64,000 nucleotides of DNA, from assembly GCA_013396635.1 (NCBI GenBank), contig WBMW01005037.1:1516665-1580664 (forward strand), written 5' to 3'. Positions within the stretch are counted from its first letter, which is position 1. Each line of letters starts with the position of its first letter. Under the pieces are notes generated by a model that was not told where the DNA came from, made no database searches, and saw only the letters and a program-made list of their open reading frames with translations. This document shows positions 24,362 to 36,608 of the stretch, piece by piece. This stretch comes from Penelope pileata (Eukaryota > Chordata > Aves > Galliformes > Cracidae). Position numbers and translations under genes: made by a program.

Positions 24362-25222
24362 TCAGCAGTTCTGAAGGGGATTGTGAGGCTGAATCTTTAG
24401 CTTCTTCGGACAGAGGAGTTTCACAAAAGCTCTCCTGAAGCTGTAGTGGCAGAGAGGATATAGGACAGGGTTGACAGCTGAGTTGATCCACAGCAGCCAA
24501 AAGGAAAACTCGTACCAGTAGTCAGAGATGCAGTGGCCATGGCAGCCAGCACGGATAATCATGAGGAGGGTGTATGGTGCCCAGCAAATTCCAAAAATAC
24601 CCACAATGATCGCCAGCGACTTGGCTACTTTCTTGTCTCTGGAGAGCCTGAAGCGTTGGGTCATGCTCTGGGAGACTATCTTCATCCGCTTCTCTAAAGA
24701 CAGAGCGGGCGCTGGATTCTTACAGCTCTTTTTGTTGCAACCCTTGGATTTCCCTGAGCTTGCTGCCAGCAGGTCTCTTGCACCGGTGGAGGCTGCTGCC
24801 TGTGCTTTGCTGTTAGAGAGGTCGAGGGTTTCAGCTGGCTCCTTCTGCTCCCACTTGCAGCCTTTCAGAGGAAGCTTTGCTTCTGGGCTCATTTCCATCT
24901 CTTCGGTGAAGGACTGGTTGTGCACTTCGTGCAAAATATCCAGGCGCAGTTTGGTACGCTTCTGTATGTTCAGGTAAATGCTCAGGTTGAAAAACATGAC
25001 ACTGATAAAAGGGGTGAAAAACTCCAGTGTCGAGGCTGTCATGAGAAAATACCAGTTGTAGAAAAATTCAGCATAGCATTCCCCAGTGGGTATGATGCTC
25101 TCGCCCGAGATGTACTCCCAGCTGATGATGGCAGGCCCATAAAGCAGGAATGCCAGCACCCACACCATCACCATCTTCAGCACCGCTCGCTTGGTGTTGC
25201 CCTGCTGGGCTCTGTAGGCCAC
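24362..25222 (-). CDS. HRH3: HRH3 terminal coding exon (TM4 to C-terminus)
   Basis: 861 nt, 286 residues plus TGA, starting V-A-Y-R-A-Q-Q-G after a CATTGCAG acceptor. TM4 is at about residues 17-38 of the exon, TM5 at 54-86, the third intracellular loop at about 87-198, TM6 at 200-226 and TM7 at 238-262. The end is K-I-Q-P-H-N-P-L-Q-N-C, similar to the human tail but two residues shorter. Confidence 0.95.
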   Translation of the reverse strand: MAYRAQQGNTKRAVLKMVMVWVLAFLLYGPAIISWEYISGESIIPTGECYAEFFYNWYFLMTASTLEFFTPFISVMFFNLSIYLNIQKRTKLRLDILHEVHNQSFTEEMEMSPEAKLPLKGCKWEQKEPAETLDLSNSKAQAAASTGARDLLAASSGKSKGCNKKSCKNPAPALSLEKRMKIVSQSMTQRFRLSRDKKVAKSLAIIVGIFGICWAPYTLLMIIRAGCHGHCISDYWYEFSFWLLWINSAVNPVLYPLCHYSFRRAFVKLLCPKKLKIQPHNPLQNC

Positions 25223-26278
25223 CTGCAATGGGGAAACCTTTCCTTAAGGATGGCCACACAGCACCTGGTTGGGGCTCTTCACAACCCAACTGTTTGCGTT
25301 TCTGGCAAAGTTGCTAGGCAATATCTCAGCAGTGCACCAAATTCATGCGCCATAGGCAACAGGAGCAATTGCTAGATAGATCTCACTCCTGCAGGGAAGA
25401 CTGAGAACCCTCATTTTGCAGCACCAGAAAGAAACGTGGCTTCTGCTTAGTGGAAATACACTGACTTGGTTGGAGCCCAGCAGCATGCTGCTGGCAGCCC
25501 CTCACCTGAGCTGTCCCTATGTCCTGCACCTCCCGGGAGAGGCAGACATCACACTCCTGTGCGGGGCATTTCACTCAGCCTTGTTCTGAGCCCAGGTGCT
25601 TTGCAGCTAATCCACACTGTGCTTGGAGTCAGGGAAAAAGCAAGCAGCAGCAGATCTGATAAGGGTGTGCGTTGCTCATTGCTTCCTGCAAAAGGCTGAG
25701 TGTTCTCAGCTCACCCTGGACCCCAGGACTGGAGGGCAGAGCCCTGCTGAAGTTGGTACTGAAATCTCCGTGGCTCTGGTAGCCAGGGAGAAGCTGAAAG
25801 CTGAACTGCAATCTGCTTGTTTGTCCTGGAGATAACAGATCCCTGGAGGTTACAGCAGGTCTGCCCACCTGTCCTCTGCCAAGGGAACACCTGCACAACG
25901 GGGTCTGAGCCTGCAACAATTTAATTATGCCAGAAATAGTTATCCAAAACCACAGCTCAACTACGTATTTGTGGGTAATTATTGATTTCCATCCCCAGGC
26001 TGAAAGATTAACAATTTTTGGAGGATTCAAAAAGCTCATAATTATTGCAGTGAGCCTGGAGAATAAAGGAGGAAGAATCATTGCCCCTTCGGCTGCCGTG
26101 CCAGGACTCACCGCTCTCGTCACCGACAGGAATCGGTCGTAGCTGATCAGCACGATGTTGAAGACCGAGGAGGTGCAGAGCAGGTAATCCACCACCAGCC
26201 AGAGTTTGCAGAGGCTTTTCCCGAAGATCCATCTCCCTGTCAGCACATAGGGCACGTACAGGGGGATGCAGAAGGCAC
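24362..26278 (-). CDS. HRH3: HRH3, histamine H3 receptor, partial (first coding exon missing)
   Basis: HRH3 is a class A GPCR, a Gi/o-coupled presynaptic auto- and heteroreceptor in neurons. Two coding exons are visible on the - strand, 26278-26112 and 25222-24362, giving about 342 residues against 445 in human. They cover the end of TM2 to the C-terminus. Visible marks are the TM3 aspartate for amine binding (VVDYLLC), DRF, the ECL2 cysteine (TGECYAEFF), the TM5 glutamate that contacts histamine in H3/H4 (STLEFFTPF), CWAP in TM6, NPVLY in TM7 and a helix 8 FRRAF. The third intracellular loop is about 110 residues and lacks the long Gly/Ser/Pro-rich runs of mammals. The start codon, TM1 and most of TM2 are expected just upstream, where there is an N gap at 26402-26480. 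HRH4 is less likely given the synteny and the close match. Confidence 0.93.
26112..26278 (-). CDS. HRH3: HRH3 internal coding exon (TM3)
   Basis: 167 nt from a GGTTGCAG acceptor to a GTGAGT donor, encoding (G)-A-F-C-I-P-L-Y-V-P-Y through S-Y-D-R-F-L-S-V-T-R-A. It holds the TM3 cysteine of the conserved disulphide, the amine-binding aspartate and the DRF motif. It enters in phase 1, so the missing upstream exon must end with a single G. Confidence 0.95.
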
Positions 26279-26401
26279 CTGCAACCAGAGGGGCTCGTTT
26301 GGACTGCAGCACGGTGGGGTCGGGGTCGGTGTCGGTGTCCCTCGGGGGGTCCGACCCGGGGCTGCGGGTGGAGGCGGGCGGGGGCTGCGGGTGGGGACCC
26401 C

Positions 26402-26480
26402 NNNNNNNNNNNNNNNNNNNNNNNNNNNNNNNNNNNNNNNNNNNNNNNNNNNNNNNNNNNNNNNNNNNNNNNNNNNNNNN
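26402..26480. other. Assembly gap (79 N)
   Basis: 79 undetermined bases in very GC-rich sequence, about 120 bp upstream of the HRH3 TM3 exon. The true gap length may differ. It lies where the first HRH3 coding exon and promoter are expected or close to them. Confidence 0.98.
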
Positions 26481-26612
26481 TATCCTCACATCCCCCCCGA
26501 GCATCCTGAGGTGCCCCCGCGTTGCTCGCACAGCATCTCTGCATCCCTTCGCAGCATCCCCGCATCCCTTTGCAGCATCCCTGAATTTCCTGAATCCCCC
26601 CCCGGAGCATCC
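26481..26612. repeat. C-rich minisatellite beside the gap
   Basis: Imperfect tandem units of roughly 17-20 bp around GCATCCCTTNGCAGCATCCC, strongly C-rich on the + strand. Such arrays are common in GC-rich avian microchromosome DNA and often break assemblies, which may explain the adjoining gap. Confidence 0.75.
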
Positions 26613-26699
26613 CTGCATCCCCCCAGAGACAGAGGCTGTGGGGAGTGCTTACAATCTCTGCCTCAACGTTGAGGAGTGGAGGTAAAGGCTTAATTTGTC

Positions 26700-29600
26700 T
26701 TTTAATTAGAAGTCAGCCCCACGAGCCCCCCGCGCAGGGGGAGCACTGGGGGTGATGCTCTTGCCCATGCCCCTCCCGGGCAGTGGGGGAAGGATGCCCA
26801 CCCTGGGAGCTGCCGATCTCCCCCTCCCCAGCACTGAGCTGTGCTGCTCGGCCTGCACACTGAGGGGTTCTCCCCACAGCTTCCAGCTCCAGGGCGCTGC
26901 TTAATGCTCCCCCCACCTGTTCAGCTTTTCATAGTTAAGAGAGTGACTTCTGTCTGGATGCTTTTCTCAGCTGAGATACCCCGGGATGAAGGTACGACGG
27001 CTGCAGGAAGGCGAACACCTCCCGGGCACTGTGCCCCCACCAGCACAGCACGCTCACCTCCACTGGGAAAGGTGTGAGGGAATGTGGGGCTGTTATTGAA
27101 ACCAGGGCTGGAGACCCCAGCCAAGGGCCTTTTTTTCTCTCTGAAAAGTGTGAGAAGTTGTGTGTGTCTTTGTAGAACAGAGATCAGAAAGCCAAGCAAT
27201 GAAATTTTGCAAATGCAGGAACGTGCACAAAGCTGAAGCCCCAGGAGCTGTGCCACCTCCTTGCTACTCCGGAGCTATTTCCACATCAGGAACTGTTAAA
27301 GGCTCTCAGAGTCCCTCTTCAAACCCACTGCCACTTTCTATCTCGAGAGCAGCTACTGGGAGGGGGCTGGAGGGGCTCTTCAATCTCAGCAACCGCCAGC
27401 AGCTCCGCATCACCTCCTGTGCAGGGCTGGCACTTGGTGGCCCCCCATCCACCCCCTGTCCCGGCACAGAGACATCCCTTGGGCTCCCCGTTCTGGCTGG
27501 GGACAGATTGGTGCCGGGCTGCAGCCCTCAGCTGTCCCCTCCCAGGTGTCCCCACCACTGCCACATCACGACGGAGGGGGTCAGTGTGTGCCCACGGGAG
27601 CACTCCCCCCGTGCACAGAGCGGTGCTCAGCGTTGGGTTTTGGGGGCGTGATGTCTGCTGAGCCACCTCGGTTATTCCACGGCTGTTTGTGCCTCGTGTT
27701 GGTTGTGATCTCTGGCTATTCAGTTGTTAGCACTCATTGAAATGCCCGCAGACTGCAACGGCTGCGTGCACTGTCACTGGGAGCTGTTGGCTGGCTGTCG
27801 TTCACTATTCAGAGTTCGCTCCGTCTGAACAGAAGGCAGAAATCTCCCGTTGTGCCTAAGGCAATTCACAAAGTGATTTGCAAGGTGTAGCCTGGACAGT
27901 TCTCTGTCATTGTTGACCCAGAGTGATTGGCCCAGCGTTAGGTCAACGAGGGGCTGAGCAGGCTGTGGTTTTCCTGCCCTGAATGCTGCTCTCTTGCCCC
28001 AGCAGCAGGACAGCTCTGTGTCTGATCCATTTTGGGAAACACGCTGCTTTGGTAACGAAATGAAGGAGATCACCCAGCCTGAAGGGCTGATGAGAGCAGC
28101 TCACGTGTGGATGGCAAGCAGATGGTGCAGTGGCTGATGTTGTGACCTGGCTGTGCTGCACATATCTCACATGTGGATGTCACACATGTTCATGAGTGCT
28201 TATCTATGTTCCTTTGGGTGTATGGATCACCCTGTGTTCACCCTCAGGGTCCTCTTCACGGCCTCCTGAGCCTCAGAGCTGCCATACCCCCTGGTCCTCA
28301 CGCAGATCCACTGCAGAGATAGCAGATACCCAATGCAGAGATCCCAGCCCTGAGTTCCCTCTTTGGCCCAGTTCTTAAAGGCTTCTGGGATGCCTCAGCT
28401 GGGTGTGCTGAGGTGATTGAGGAGACACAGATGGCAGCCAAGGTGCTAAGGTAACTCAGTGTTTCCCAAACCCATGGTGCAGCTATACAGTAGACAGGTC
28501 CTGGAAGCTCTCAGGAAGGGCAGAGCTCGGGGCAGCCTTGCTGTGCTGCTGAGCAGTTCTTCTCTGGGGGGCTCCTGAGCCAGGGGGCTGGGAATTCTCC
28601 TCCCTCTGCTTCCTTCCCTGCTTTATTTTTGAGAAGCATTCAGCTTGAATGTGAATTCCGCAGATGTTCTATGTCTTCGGAAACAGGCAGTGGTAATACG
28701 TGCCTTTGAGGCAGCTTTCTATGACAGAGAGATCTGCACTTGGACGTTATTTCAGACTGAGGCAATGGGTGAATAAGAAGGGAATAACCTCCTTGTAGAG
28801 TGGCTGCTCTGGGGAGTTTCTCTGTGATGATGTGAAGCCCTCAGGCTAAGACACAAATAGCTCCTGCAGCTTTCTGATGCTCAGGGAGCTCTGGGTGCAA
28901 TTTTGGAGTGGGCTCTACCCTGCGTTTTGGCACTGCAAAGTTCGTGCATTGCCACATCCCAGAGCAGTGCCCCAGGACCGCTGAGCACTGCTGCATGCAC
29001 TCAGCCTGGCTGCTGGCAGCTGCCTCTGCTGGGTGCTGGGTGCTGGGTGCAGGCAGCCAGACCCACAGGGTTCTATCCATGCTGTGTGCGTCTGGGGCTC
29101 AGTGGCACTGCTCCTGTTCCTTTTGCTATTTCACTTCAGAGGTCCTAGAGGCACCACTTTGGGGTTTCCTTTGCACAGGTGTATTTCCTCTGCTCAGCAT
29201 CTCATTTATGTTCTCTCTTGTGACTTGCAGGATTGCACATAGATTTCCAAGCTGGACAGAGGAGGTGTGGAGAAGAGCTGCCTTCCCAGGATCTCTCATA
29301 CATACAAATGAAGTTTCCACGTGGGCTGATCATGCTGACCATCAGACACAGTACCAGGATCTGCCCTTCTCAGCGGAGCGCCTTCTTCTGCAGGCCAGGT
29401 TTAATTCTTGTTTCTCAAATGTAGCATCCTGTAGTTTTATTAAACATCCATAATCCCTTTAATATAAAAACATCATGGTTTTGTTAAGCCCCCAGTTCGA
29501 GATGCTATCCCTGTAACACTCGGAGGGTTCCTTGATCTACAAGGCATGTGCTGCCGTCCATGTCCAATCTCAGCAATGCATCTGCTTTGCCTTGGACCGC

Positions 29601-32600
29601 TGTCGCTTTGTCTTCTGGTTACCTCACACATTTATTTGCAATTCATGAAAATCTCAAGGTGACATCTGCCAGAATATTGAATGTGGAACACTGCACCACA
29701 AAATCTGTTTTCAGCTTCTTAGAAGAGTTGTAGAGATGGTAATATTGTGATAGTTGTTCAGGTTCTTAGACTTTCTTGGATCCCCAGCATCTTTCTAATG
29801 AACCAGGAAATCCAGATGCACGGGGTTGGATTGCTTCCCTCTCTGTGAGGCATGGCAATATGTCTGTGAAGAGATAACTTTGTTGGATTGCTTTGGTACT
29901 TTTCTCTGATCCACTGAAGTTTTATTCTATGAAATGTCTTTTTAGCTCTGAGTACATTAAAGAGTTTCTCACAGACAGCACCATCTTGGCCCTCAGACAG
30001 CTTTTAAACCTGGAGCTGGGAGGATGTTCCTCTACAGCTGCCTGATCAAACGCTGCTACACAACTGACAACATCTCCCACCTTCCGAGACTGTGATCTTT
30101 TACAAATGACAAAGCGATAATCTCGACTGAATCATTAAGACAAAAACACACTGTCTCTCTGTGGTTTGTCTCAGAGAATCCATGACCTGAAATCTTTCAC
30201 ACGTATCCCACTCTGAACCAGCAGAGGTGGTCACAGCCCAGTTCTACAAACAGCCCCCACCTCCATGAGGTAGAAGATGGCTGAAAAGGTTCAAAAGTTC
30301 CTGCCCCTCTATTCCGAGCACATCTGTAATTCAGTGCTTGCTCTGATGCTCCTGGCTGCAGCTCAGGGATCACACAGTGCTTTTACAGCCATAGGAGTGC
30401 CTCTGTTGGGGGGCACAGGTGTGGGGACAAAGCATCCCACCCTGGTGTGAGCTCAGCTGCGCAGAGCACAGGAACGTGCAGGTCTGCGTGCTGCTCTCGC
30501 TCGCTTCTTTGTGATGGGGAGAGATGGGGGCTCCCATTTCTCCTGGAATAAACCCAACCAAACTGGTGTATAAGGTGCTAATGATGAGGGGGTTAATCCC
30601 TAGGGACAGATGTCCCCTGGGTGTGCTCAGCCTCCTCTGACCCTCCCATAGAGGGGCTTGCACTGGGGTGCAGGTTTAGATACACATCATTGTGGTTACA
30701 AAGCATGAGGACAGCTGTGTCCTAGAGTCAAGAGATGAGGATATCAGAGGACGTAGCAGCACCAAGAACATTTAATGGGAAAATGAGAGCTTTCGTGACA
30801 CCTTCCCTTTGGTGCCCATCCACCTTTGCATTCTCCCCAGGTCAGAGCCTCCACACCCCGCAGTTTGCTCTTCTGGAGCAGGGGGGAGCTGCAGGCTGGG
30901 GGCAGCCCCAAACCTCCACGAGAGATGCTGCTATTGCCATGCGTTATTGCAGTTTTTTCCATTGCTTGTTCATGCCCTGTGGAGCCAGCCTGTCTGTGAA
31001 ACAAACTGCAAAGAAAGAGATGATTTAATAACCTCTTTGTGTTTATGCCTTTACTGATGAGGGTTGAAAGTGCTCTGGCATTCCCACAACTATTTGTCAC
31101 CGTGAAACCCATCCCTTTGCTTTACTTCTTTTTCTTCTGCCTTTCATCATAGGAAATATTTATTGAGTTTGGAAAATTCCCTTTTCTGAGATCCCCTCAC
31201 AAGTTACCAGCACGCTTGGGTGATGGTAAGGGCAGTGTAGCAGAGAAAAGAGTCTGGAGTGGCTGAGGATGACATCTCCTCCTGCTTTGCCACACCATCG
31301 AGCTGCTGCACAAACAGGGCAGCCAGACCCCAGAATGAATTTTTCATAGGCAGTATCAGAGGATAAGGTACAGAAAATGCCAAGGGAACATTTCCCATGC
31401 TAGAGACACCTTTCCAGCAAAATGCTACCCTTAGATATATAATTCTCTTTCAAAAACAAAACCAACAACAACTTGTCTGTCAAACCTGGGGAGCTATTAG
31501 GAGTGGAAAACAGCGCAGCGATCCAAACCTGGATGAAGCACCACAAAATCTGCTGGGTGTGCTTTGTCCTGCTGCTGAGCCCCATGTCAGAACGACTTCT
31601 GCTGGCGGCCGTGTCACATTGAAAGAGGCTTAACTGAGCCACTTCTGTGTTGGATATAGAGGGTGGTGACAAGAAGAGTTCTGAGAAATAAGATGCGCTC
31701 TGTGAGCTCAGCTTTCACCAAGGCAGGAATAGTGCTAGCACCTCTGCTCTCAAATTAGCACAGCCACTGCACACCTGGAGAGGACCACAAATACTGGAGA
31801 GGAATTGCCTCCACCGTGGGCAGGGGGTGTGCCCATCTTTTTTCTTATCCTTCTTTCTTTCTTCTCCCTCCTTTCTTCCTTTTTTCCATCCCCAGCTGTA
31901 AATGTAACCTGCCAATCCAAGCTCCCAACATGTAAAAAAGAAAAGCAAACCAAAACCCCCTTACCTTCCAGCACAGGGAGGTGGCTGGTACGTGAACCTG
32001 TCCCATACATCAGTGACAGTTTTTATCTTCTGGGGAACTAACTGCTTAAAGCTACAAATCACCTTGTCACCAAAGACAGTGACATCTCTTGTCCTGTGGA
32101 AACCAGCTGCACTTCTGTAAGCACAGAAGTGCTGAGTTTTGCTGCTCTGGGGGAGGAAAGCACAGTGGAGCAGGATGAGTAATGCAGTTAGTGATGAAGA
32201 AACGGGCTGATCAGAATTTGCACCTGGTTCTTGTCAAGGCCAATTCAATATTGCGTTTTGAAATGAAAATTTCAGAGCACAAGGGGAATAAAACCAGAAG
32301 TCATCCTGCACCTGTCAGCTTGAAGTGAATTGGCATCAGCTGTTAAGGCCAATAGATGTTTTCAGAGAGAGGCAGCAGGGTCTGAACAACAAGGCGTGAT
32401 GTTCATACACAGCTGTAACCAGCTGTGCTGGGAGCGCTTGGCCATGTGGAGTTGTAAACACCACAGTTCTGTTGGAAAAATACCAGTTAATGTGGTGCTC
32501 CATCAGGAGATGGTTTGGAAGAAGCAGAGCTGGGCTTCGTTCCTAATTCTCTTAATGGCAGTCAGCAGTGCAGGTCAGGAGCTAAGTGAGGGTGTTTGGG

Positions 32601-33450
32601 CAGTTCCTAGTTGATGCTGGTGTTGTTCTCAGGTGGGTGTAAAAATGGAGCAGCTGTAGAGAAATGAGCTGGGTGGGCTTCTGTGGGCTTTGGTGCAAGC
32701 TGCAGAGCCGTGTGCTCCTTAATGCTTCATCAGACTTCATCAAACTTAATGACACGAAGCAATTAGAGGGGCAGAGTTTAAGTTCACTTATGGTGCCCGT
32801 GATTTTCTTCAGAGCTACCATGAGGTTCTGGTGGGAGAAGGTCTGCAAATGTCAGCTCCTGTGCTTCCTGCTGGCCTGTGGGGCCCAGAGGCAGGAAACT
32901 CATTGGTAACCTCATGTAATATTTAAGAGACTTCCTGGACTAATTAATTATAATACTTTATATAGTAACTAACGTATCGCTAACATGTATCAAAGTTTAA
33001 TTCAGTTTAATTCGTGACTGCCACTCCATGCGGGCCCAATTCTCTCTAACAAAGGTGTAACCATGTTGGTTCACTGTGTGCAACAGGGGAAGCATGGATC
33101 TCTTTCCTCCAGATGCTTCCCTGGCAGAAATATTGAGGCAATTTTGGTCTCACCCCTATGTGAATTGACCAAACCAGGGGAGTTCCTCCAGAGCAGGACA
33201 ATCAGAAGCCTACCCACCATTAACTCTGGTTTATTTGATCATTTGGCGATAATGAAGCCTGCTGTCTGCAGGCTGCTGAGCAGTGTCTGGCCAACCGAAG
33301 CTGCTTGTCGTTGTTCTTCAGCTCCTCAGCAGCCTCTGTGAAATGTCTGAGCAGTCTGTCCAGGTCCCCTGGGGAGCACTCTCACTCACCAGAGCCCCTC
33401 TTTGCAAGGGAGTGAAGACAGGATTGCACCAAGAGCATTCTTTGCTGTTG
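26700..33450. other. GC-richer intergenic sequence between HRH3 and OSBPL2 (first part)
   Basis: About 6.8 kb without a gene I recognise. Many overlapping open frames exist on both strands but none shows a known domain or a plausible exon chain. A pyrimidine tract lies at 31835-31893 and a short GCTGGGT repeat near 29030. It could include HRH3 upstream regulatory DNA. Confidence 0.55.
31835..31893 (+). repeat. Polypyrimidine tract
   Basis: About 59 bp almost entirely of C and T (TTTCTTATCCTTCTTTCTTT and following), a simple low-complexity tract. Confidence 0.85.
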
Positions 33451-33451
33451 T

Positions 33452-33509
33452 TGGATGGTCGGACTAGATATCTTGGAGGTCTTTTCCAACCTTAATGATT
33501 CTGTGGTTC
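33452..33509 (+). mobile_element. CR1 LINE 3' end fragment
   Basis: GGATGGTCGGACTAGATATC then TTGGAGGTCTTTTCCAACCT and AATGATTCTGTGG is a diverged CR1 3' terminus in + orientation. Confidence 0.85.
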
Positions 33510-35900
33510 CAGGTGAGGCAACACATCCTTGGGGTAGGGGACTTATCATCTGAGCCAGCCATGGGAACCAGGAAAGACTCCTGACTGAATGCATCCCCTG
33601 AAAATGCACAACACTGCATGCACTGAGCCTTGAGATCAGTACGTTGGTTCCCCAAAGCTCCTTCAGGACTGTTTTGAAGGATCTGCTTGGAGGAGGCTCC
33701 TGGCTTATCACCACTGACCTTCATGGTGGATGGGGACCCTGTCTGAAGTGTGGAGATTTCTTTGGAGAGGACATCAAAAACTCCACTCTGCTGCCCAGGA
33801 GGACAGGAGGGAGATGCCCGCGAGGTGCAAGTGGAGATGCAGACAGAATTGGCTTGGCTGGACTGAAGCTGCCTTTGCACCCACTGAAATGTCACCATAC
33901 GGTCACAGGTGGTGACCAACACCTTCATCAGAAGGTTCACCCCGTCACCATGGGCTCATGCACACATCCATCTCTCGAGGAAGAAAAGCAGGCAGAAGTC
34001 ACTGGAGATGCTGCTGTTGTTGCTCCTGCAGGTCTGCAGGAATTTGAAGTGTCCTTTCAAGGGCGATCTGTGAAAGGCATTGCACAGCAGCTTTATAGTC
34101 AGTTATCAAAGCACATTTCCTTCAAAGGAAGATTCCCGTCCTGGCTCGAGGGTTGTATGACCATCTGTCCTTTCAGCCCTCAGCTCTGCCGGATTCCTCG
34201 TCCCACCCCCATGAGTCACGGTCACCCTTGGCTCCTCTGTCCTCCTTCCCCGTGTTTGAGCAGGACAAAAGATTGCCAGGAGAGGGATGCTGCTTCCTCC
34301 CTAACCCTGCACTCTGCTTCCTTGCTCTCCAGATGAGCATCATTGAGAAAGAACTTCATCTGTACAAGGGTTTTCCTCGACTCCTGGCTTTTCTAATACA
34401 AACCCCTTTCCTCAGCCATCTCTCTGGCTGCCCATGGCAATGTCAAGCCTGCCCTTAGATCTGTCTGACAAAGGGAGATTGAAAATGTATTTTGTATTGA
34501 GCCTCAGCATGCCTAATGTATTCTCTTCTATTAGCTGTAGCTCTGGGCCCTGATGTGATTCCTCATCTTCTCAGGCATCCTTTTGATGTTTGCTATAAGT
34601 CAGCAGCGACTAACAGAGAGCATGTCAGGCACCAGACTACAAAAGCACGGTGAAGAGGGATGAAAAGGGGCACGGTGACAGGAGGAAGGCAGAGCGTTTA
34701 GGAAGCACCAGCTCCCTGCAGGAGAAAGGCAGCAATGCTCAGGATGTTTTTACCTCTGCTTCTGTCTACTGTCCTCCCTGTTCCAAGCACAAATGCACGT
34801 TCTTGGACTGCTTTGGCCTCCAGATAAGTAATCTGGAGTCACATTGGTACAGAGAAACAGTAGAGGAGAAAGAAAGCAGAGCTCCCCTGGGTCCAGAGAG
34901 GAGCTGGAACCCTAATCAGTTCTGCTTATCGGGTTAGCTTGTAATGAATTGCATTTTAGCAGCAAGACTGCTACACCAGCCAGTCTGGTATTTGCCAGGG
35001 CTCCTGGCCTGTTGTGCTACCCTGCTCCTCTGCAAAGAGAAGGACTTTGCTGGAAATATCAGGATTCTCATTTTCCTTACTGCAGTTATGACACTCTTCT
35101 TCTTGTGAAGCTGCTCAGCAGCCAGCTCAGGGGGCTCACATGTTACAGAGCTGCTGAACACAGCAGTGCCTGAGATTTCATTGAGTTCAGAACATCCTGG
35201 AGCAAATAATGGGAAAAAAGGAAACCTGAAAGCTCTCCCCTCTGCAATAAGAACTGAGGTCCCACAGTGCTGGCCCCCAGGCAGGGTGCACTGGAGGAAG
35301 GATGCGGTGAGCTGCGAGAAGCCAAGGACAAGGAACAATGTGAGACATCTCCGGTGTGACTGAAGGGAGCAGATCACACAAAATCTATGGAAACTCACTG
35401 GGTGGGAGCCAGGCCTTCCACCTGGAGCACTGCTGCCCTGATTCCCCTTGTTCTGTCTCAGCACAGCCAGAAATGCACAGGTCATGAGCTGGTGCCTGTG
35501 CCTCCGAGGGATGGTGATCCAGCAGGGACTTTCCTGTGTGCCACACACGCCAGACTTTGGGGATGCTGGGAGCCAGCTCTCCTTTTAGAGCACCCAATAA
35601 TCCCATACTCAGTTATCCCAAGGCCAACAGCCACAGAAACTCTCCTTGCTCTGCCACACGTCTCAGCTGAGCTGAGGCTGTGAAATATTGCCTGTTAGCA
35701 GGGAGCGAGAAGCGAGAAGTAATTCCTCACTTGTCTCACTTGCTCTTCTTTCCTGTCTTTCACAGGGCATAAGAGACACTGCAGAGCTTGAAAACTGATC
35801 TCACACAGGCTGAAGGTTCTTGCAGGCAGTATTAGCTAATGGAGGCGGCGTTGCTGCCAGGCAAGTGACGGATTCCTTGATTGTTTGCTTGGAAAACAAA
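33510..35900. other. Intergenic sequence between CR1 fragments
   Basis: About 2.4 kb without a recognised gene. The longest + frame (33644-34336) starts at TTG, not ATG, and has no recognisable domain. Confidence 0.5.
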
Positions 35901-35965
35901 GAATCATAGAACCATAGGGGCTGGAAGGGACTTCCGGGGATCACTGAGTCCGTCCCTGGGGTCAG
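35901..35965 (-). mobile_element. CR1 LINE 3' end fragment, reversed
   Basis: GAATCATAGAACCATAGGGG followed by CTGGAAGGGACTTCCGGGGA and TCACTGAGTCC is the reverse complement of a CR1 3' end, so the element points to the - strand. Confidence 0.85.
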
Positions 35966-36608
35966 GGCAGCTGGGAAGGGTGTGGGGCTGGGCTGATGCT
36001 GGCTGCCCTTGGCATTTCCTGGGGCTGAAGCTCCGACATGAGGCGAGGAGCTGCAATATTCCCCTCCCTGATGTGAGCACCCACAGCCTGCTGTCCCACC
36101 AGGCCATCCTTACTCCTTCAGTTCCCTTGGTCTCGCTCTGATTTACCTCTGTGAGTTTGTGGGTTTGCAGGGAAGGTTGGCCTGTTGGATCAGAGGCTGT
36201 TTTCCCTTTCTCTCTGTTTTGTGCTGCCTTTCTGCATGGCGTGGCACGATGGACAAAGGGCGGGGATGCAGAGCACAGCGATAATTAATTGCGTTTGTTC
36301 AGGTACAAGACGAATTGTCCGACTCACATCACAGTCACTTTGCAAATAACTGTGTGCAGAGGTGCTGGGGCTGGTTCTATTCTTTTGAAATAGAGTTCGT
36401 GCTTCCACGTGTTCATGATGCATCCCACACTGCCGGTGCTGTCTGCAGACCCTGCTTGTCTGCAGGTGGGTTGGGAGCGAGCGGGGGGAGATTCTGGGTA
36501 ACGTTCCCTGTGACACTTGGTGTATGAGAATATTATGGCATTGTTTTAAAGCAATTCTGTCTGAGTTACATGCATCAAATGTGCTTGTTTGTTTGCATGT
36601 GTTGATCC

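Noticed and set aside
25629..26618. A single long HRH3 frame running through the N gap as one exon
   Set aside because: The frame passes through clear splice sites at 26278 and 26112 into intron and minisatellite; receptor similarity stops exactly at those sites.
33644..34336. A 230-codon + strand open frame
   Set aside because: It begins with TTG, has no recognisable domain and follows a CR1 fragment; both strands are open by composition.
34934..35548. A 204-codon - strand open frame
   Set aside because: The start is GTG and the composition looks random; no splice or domain support.
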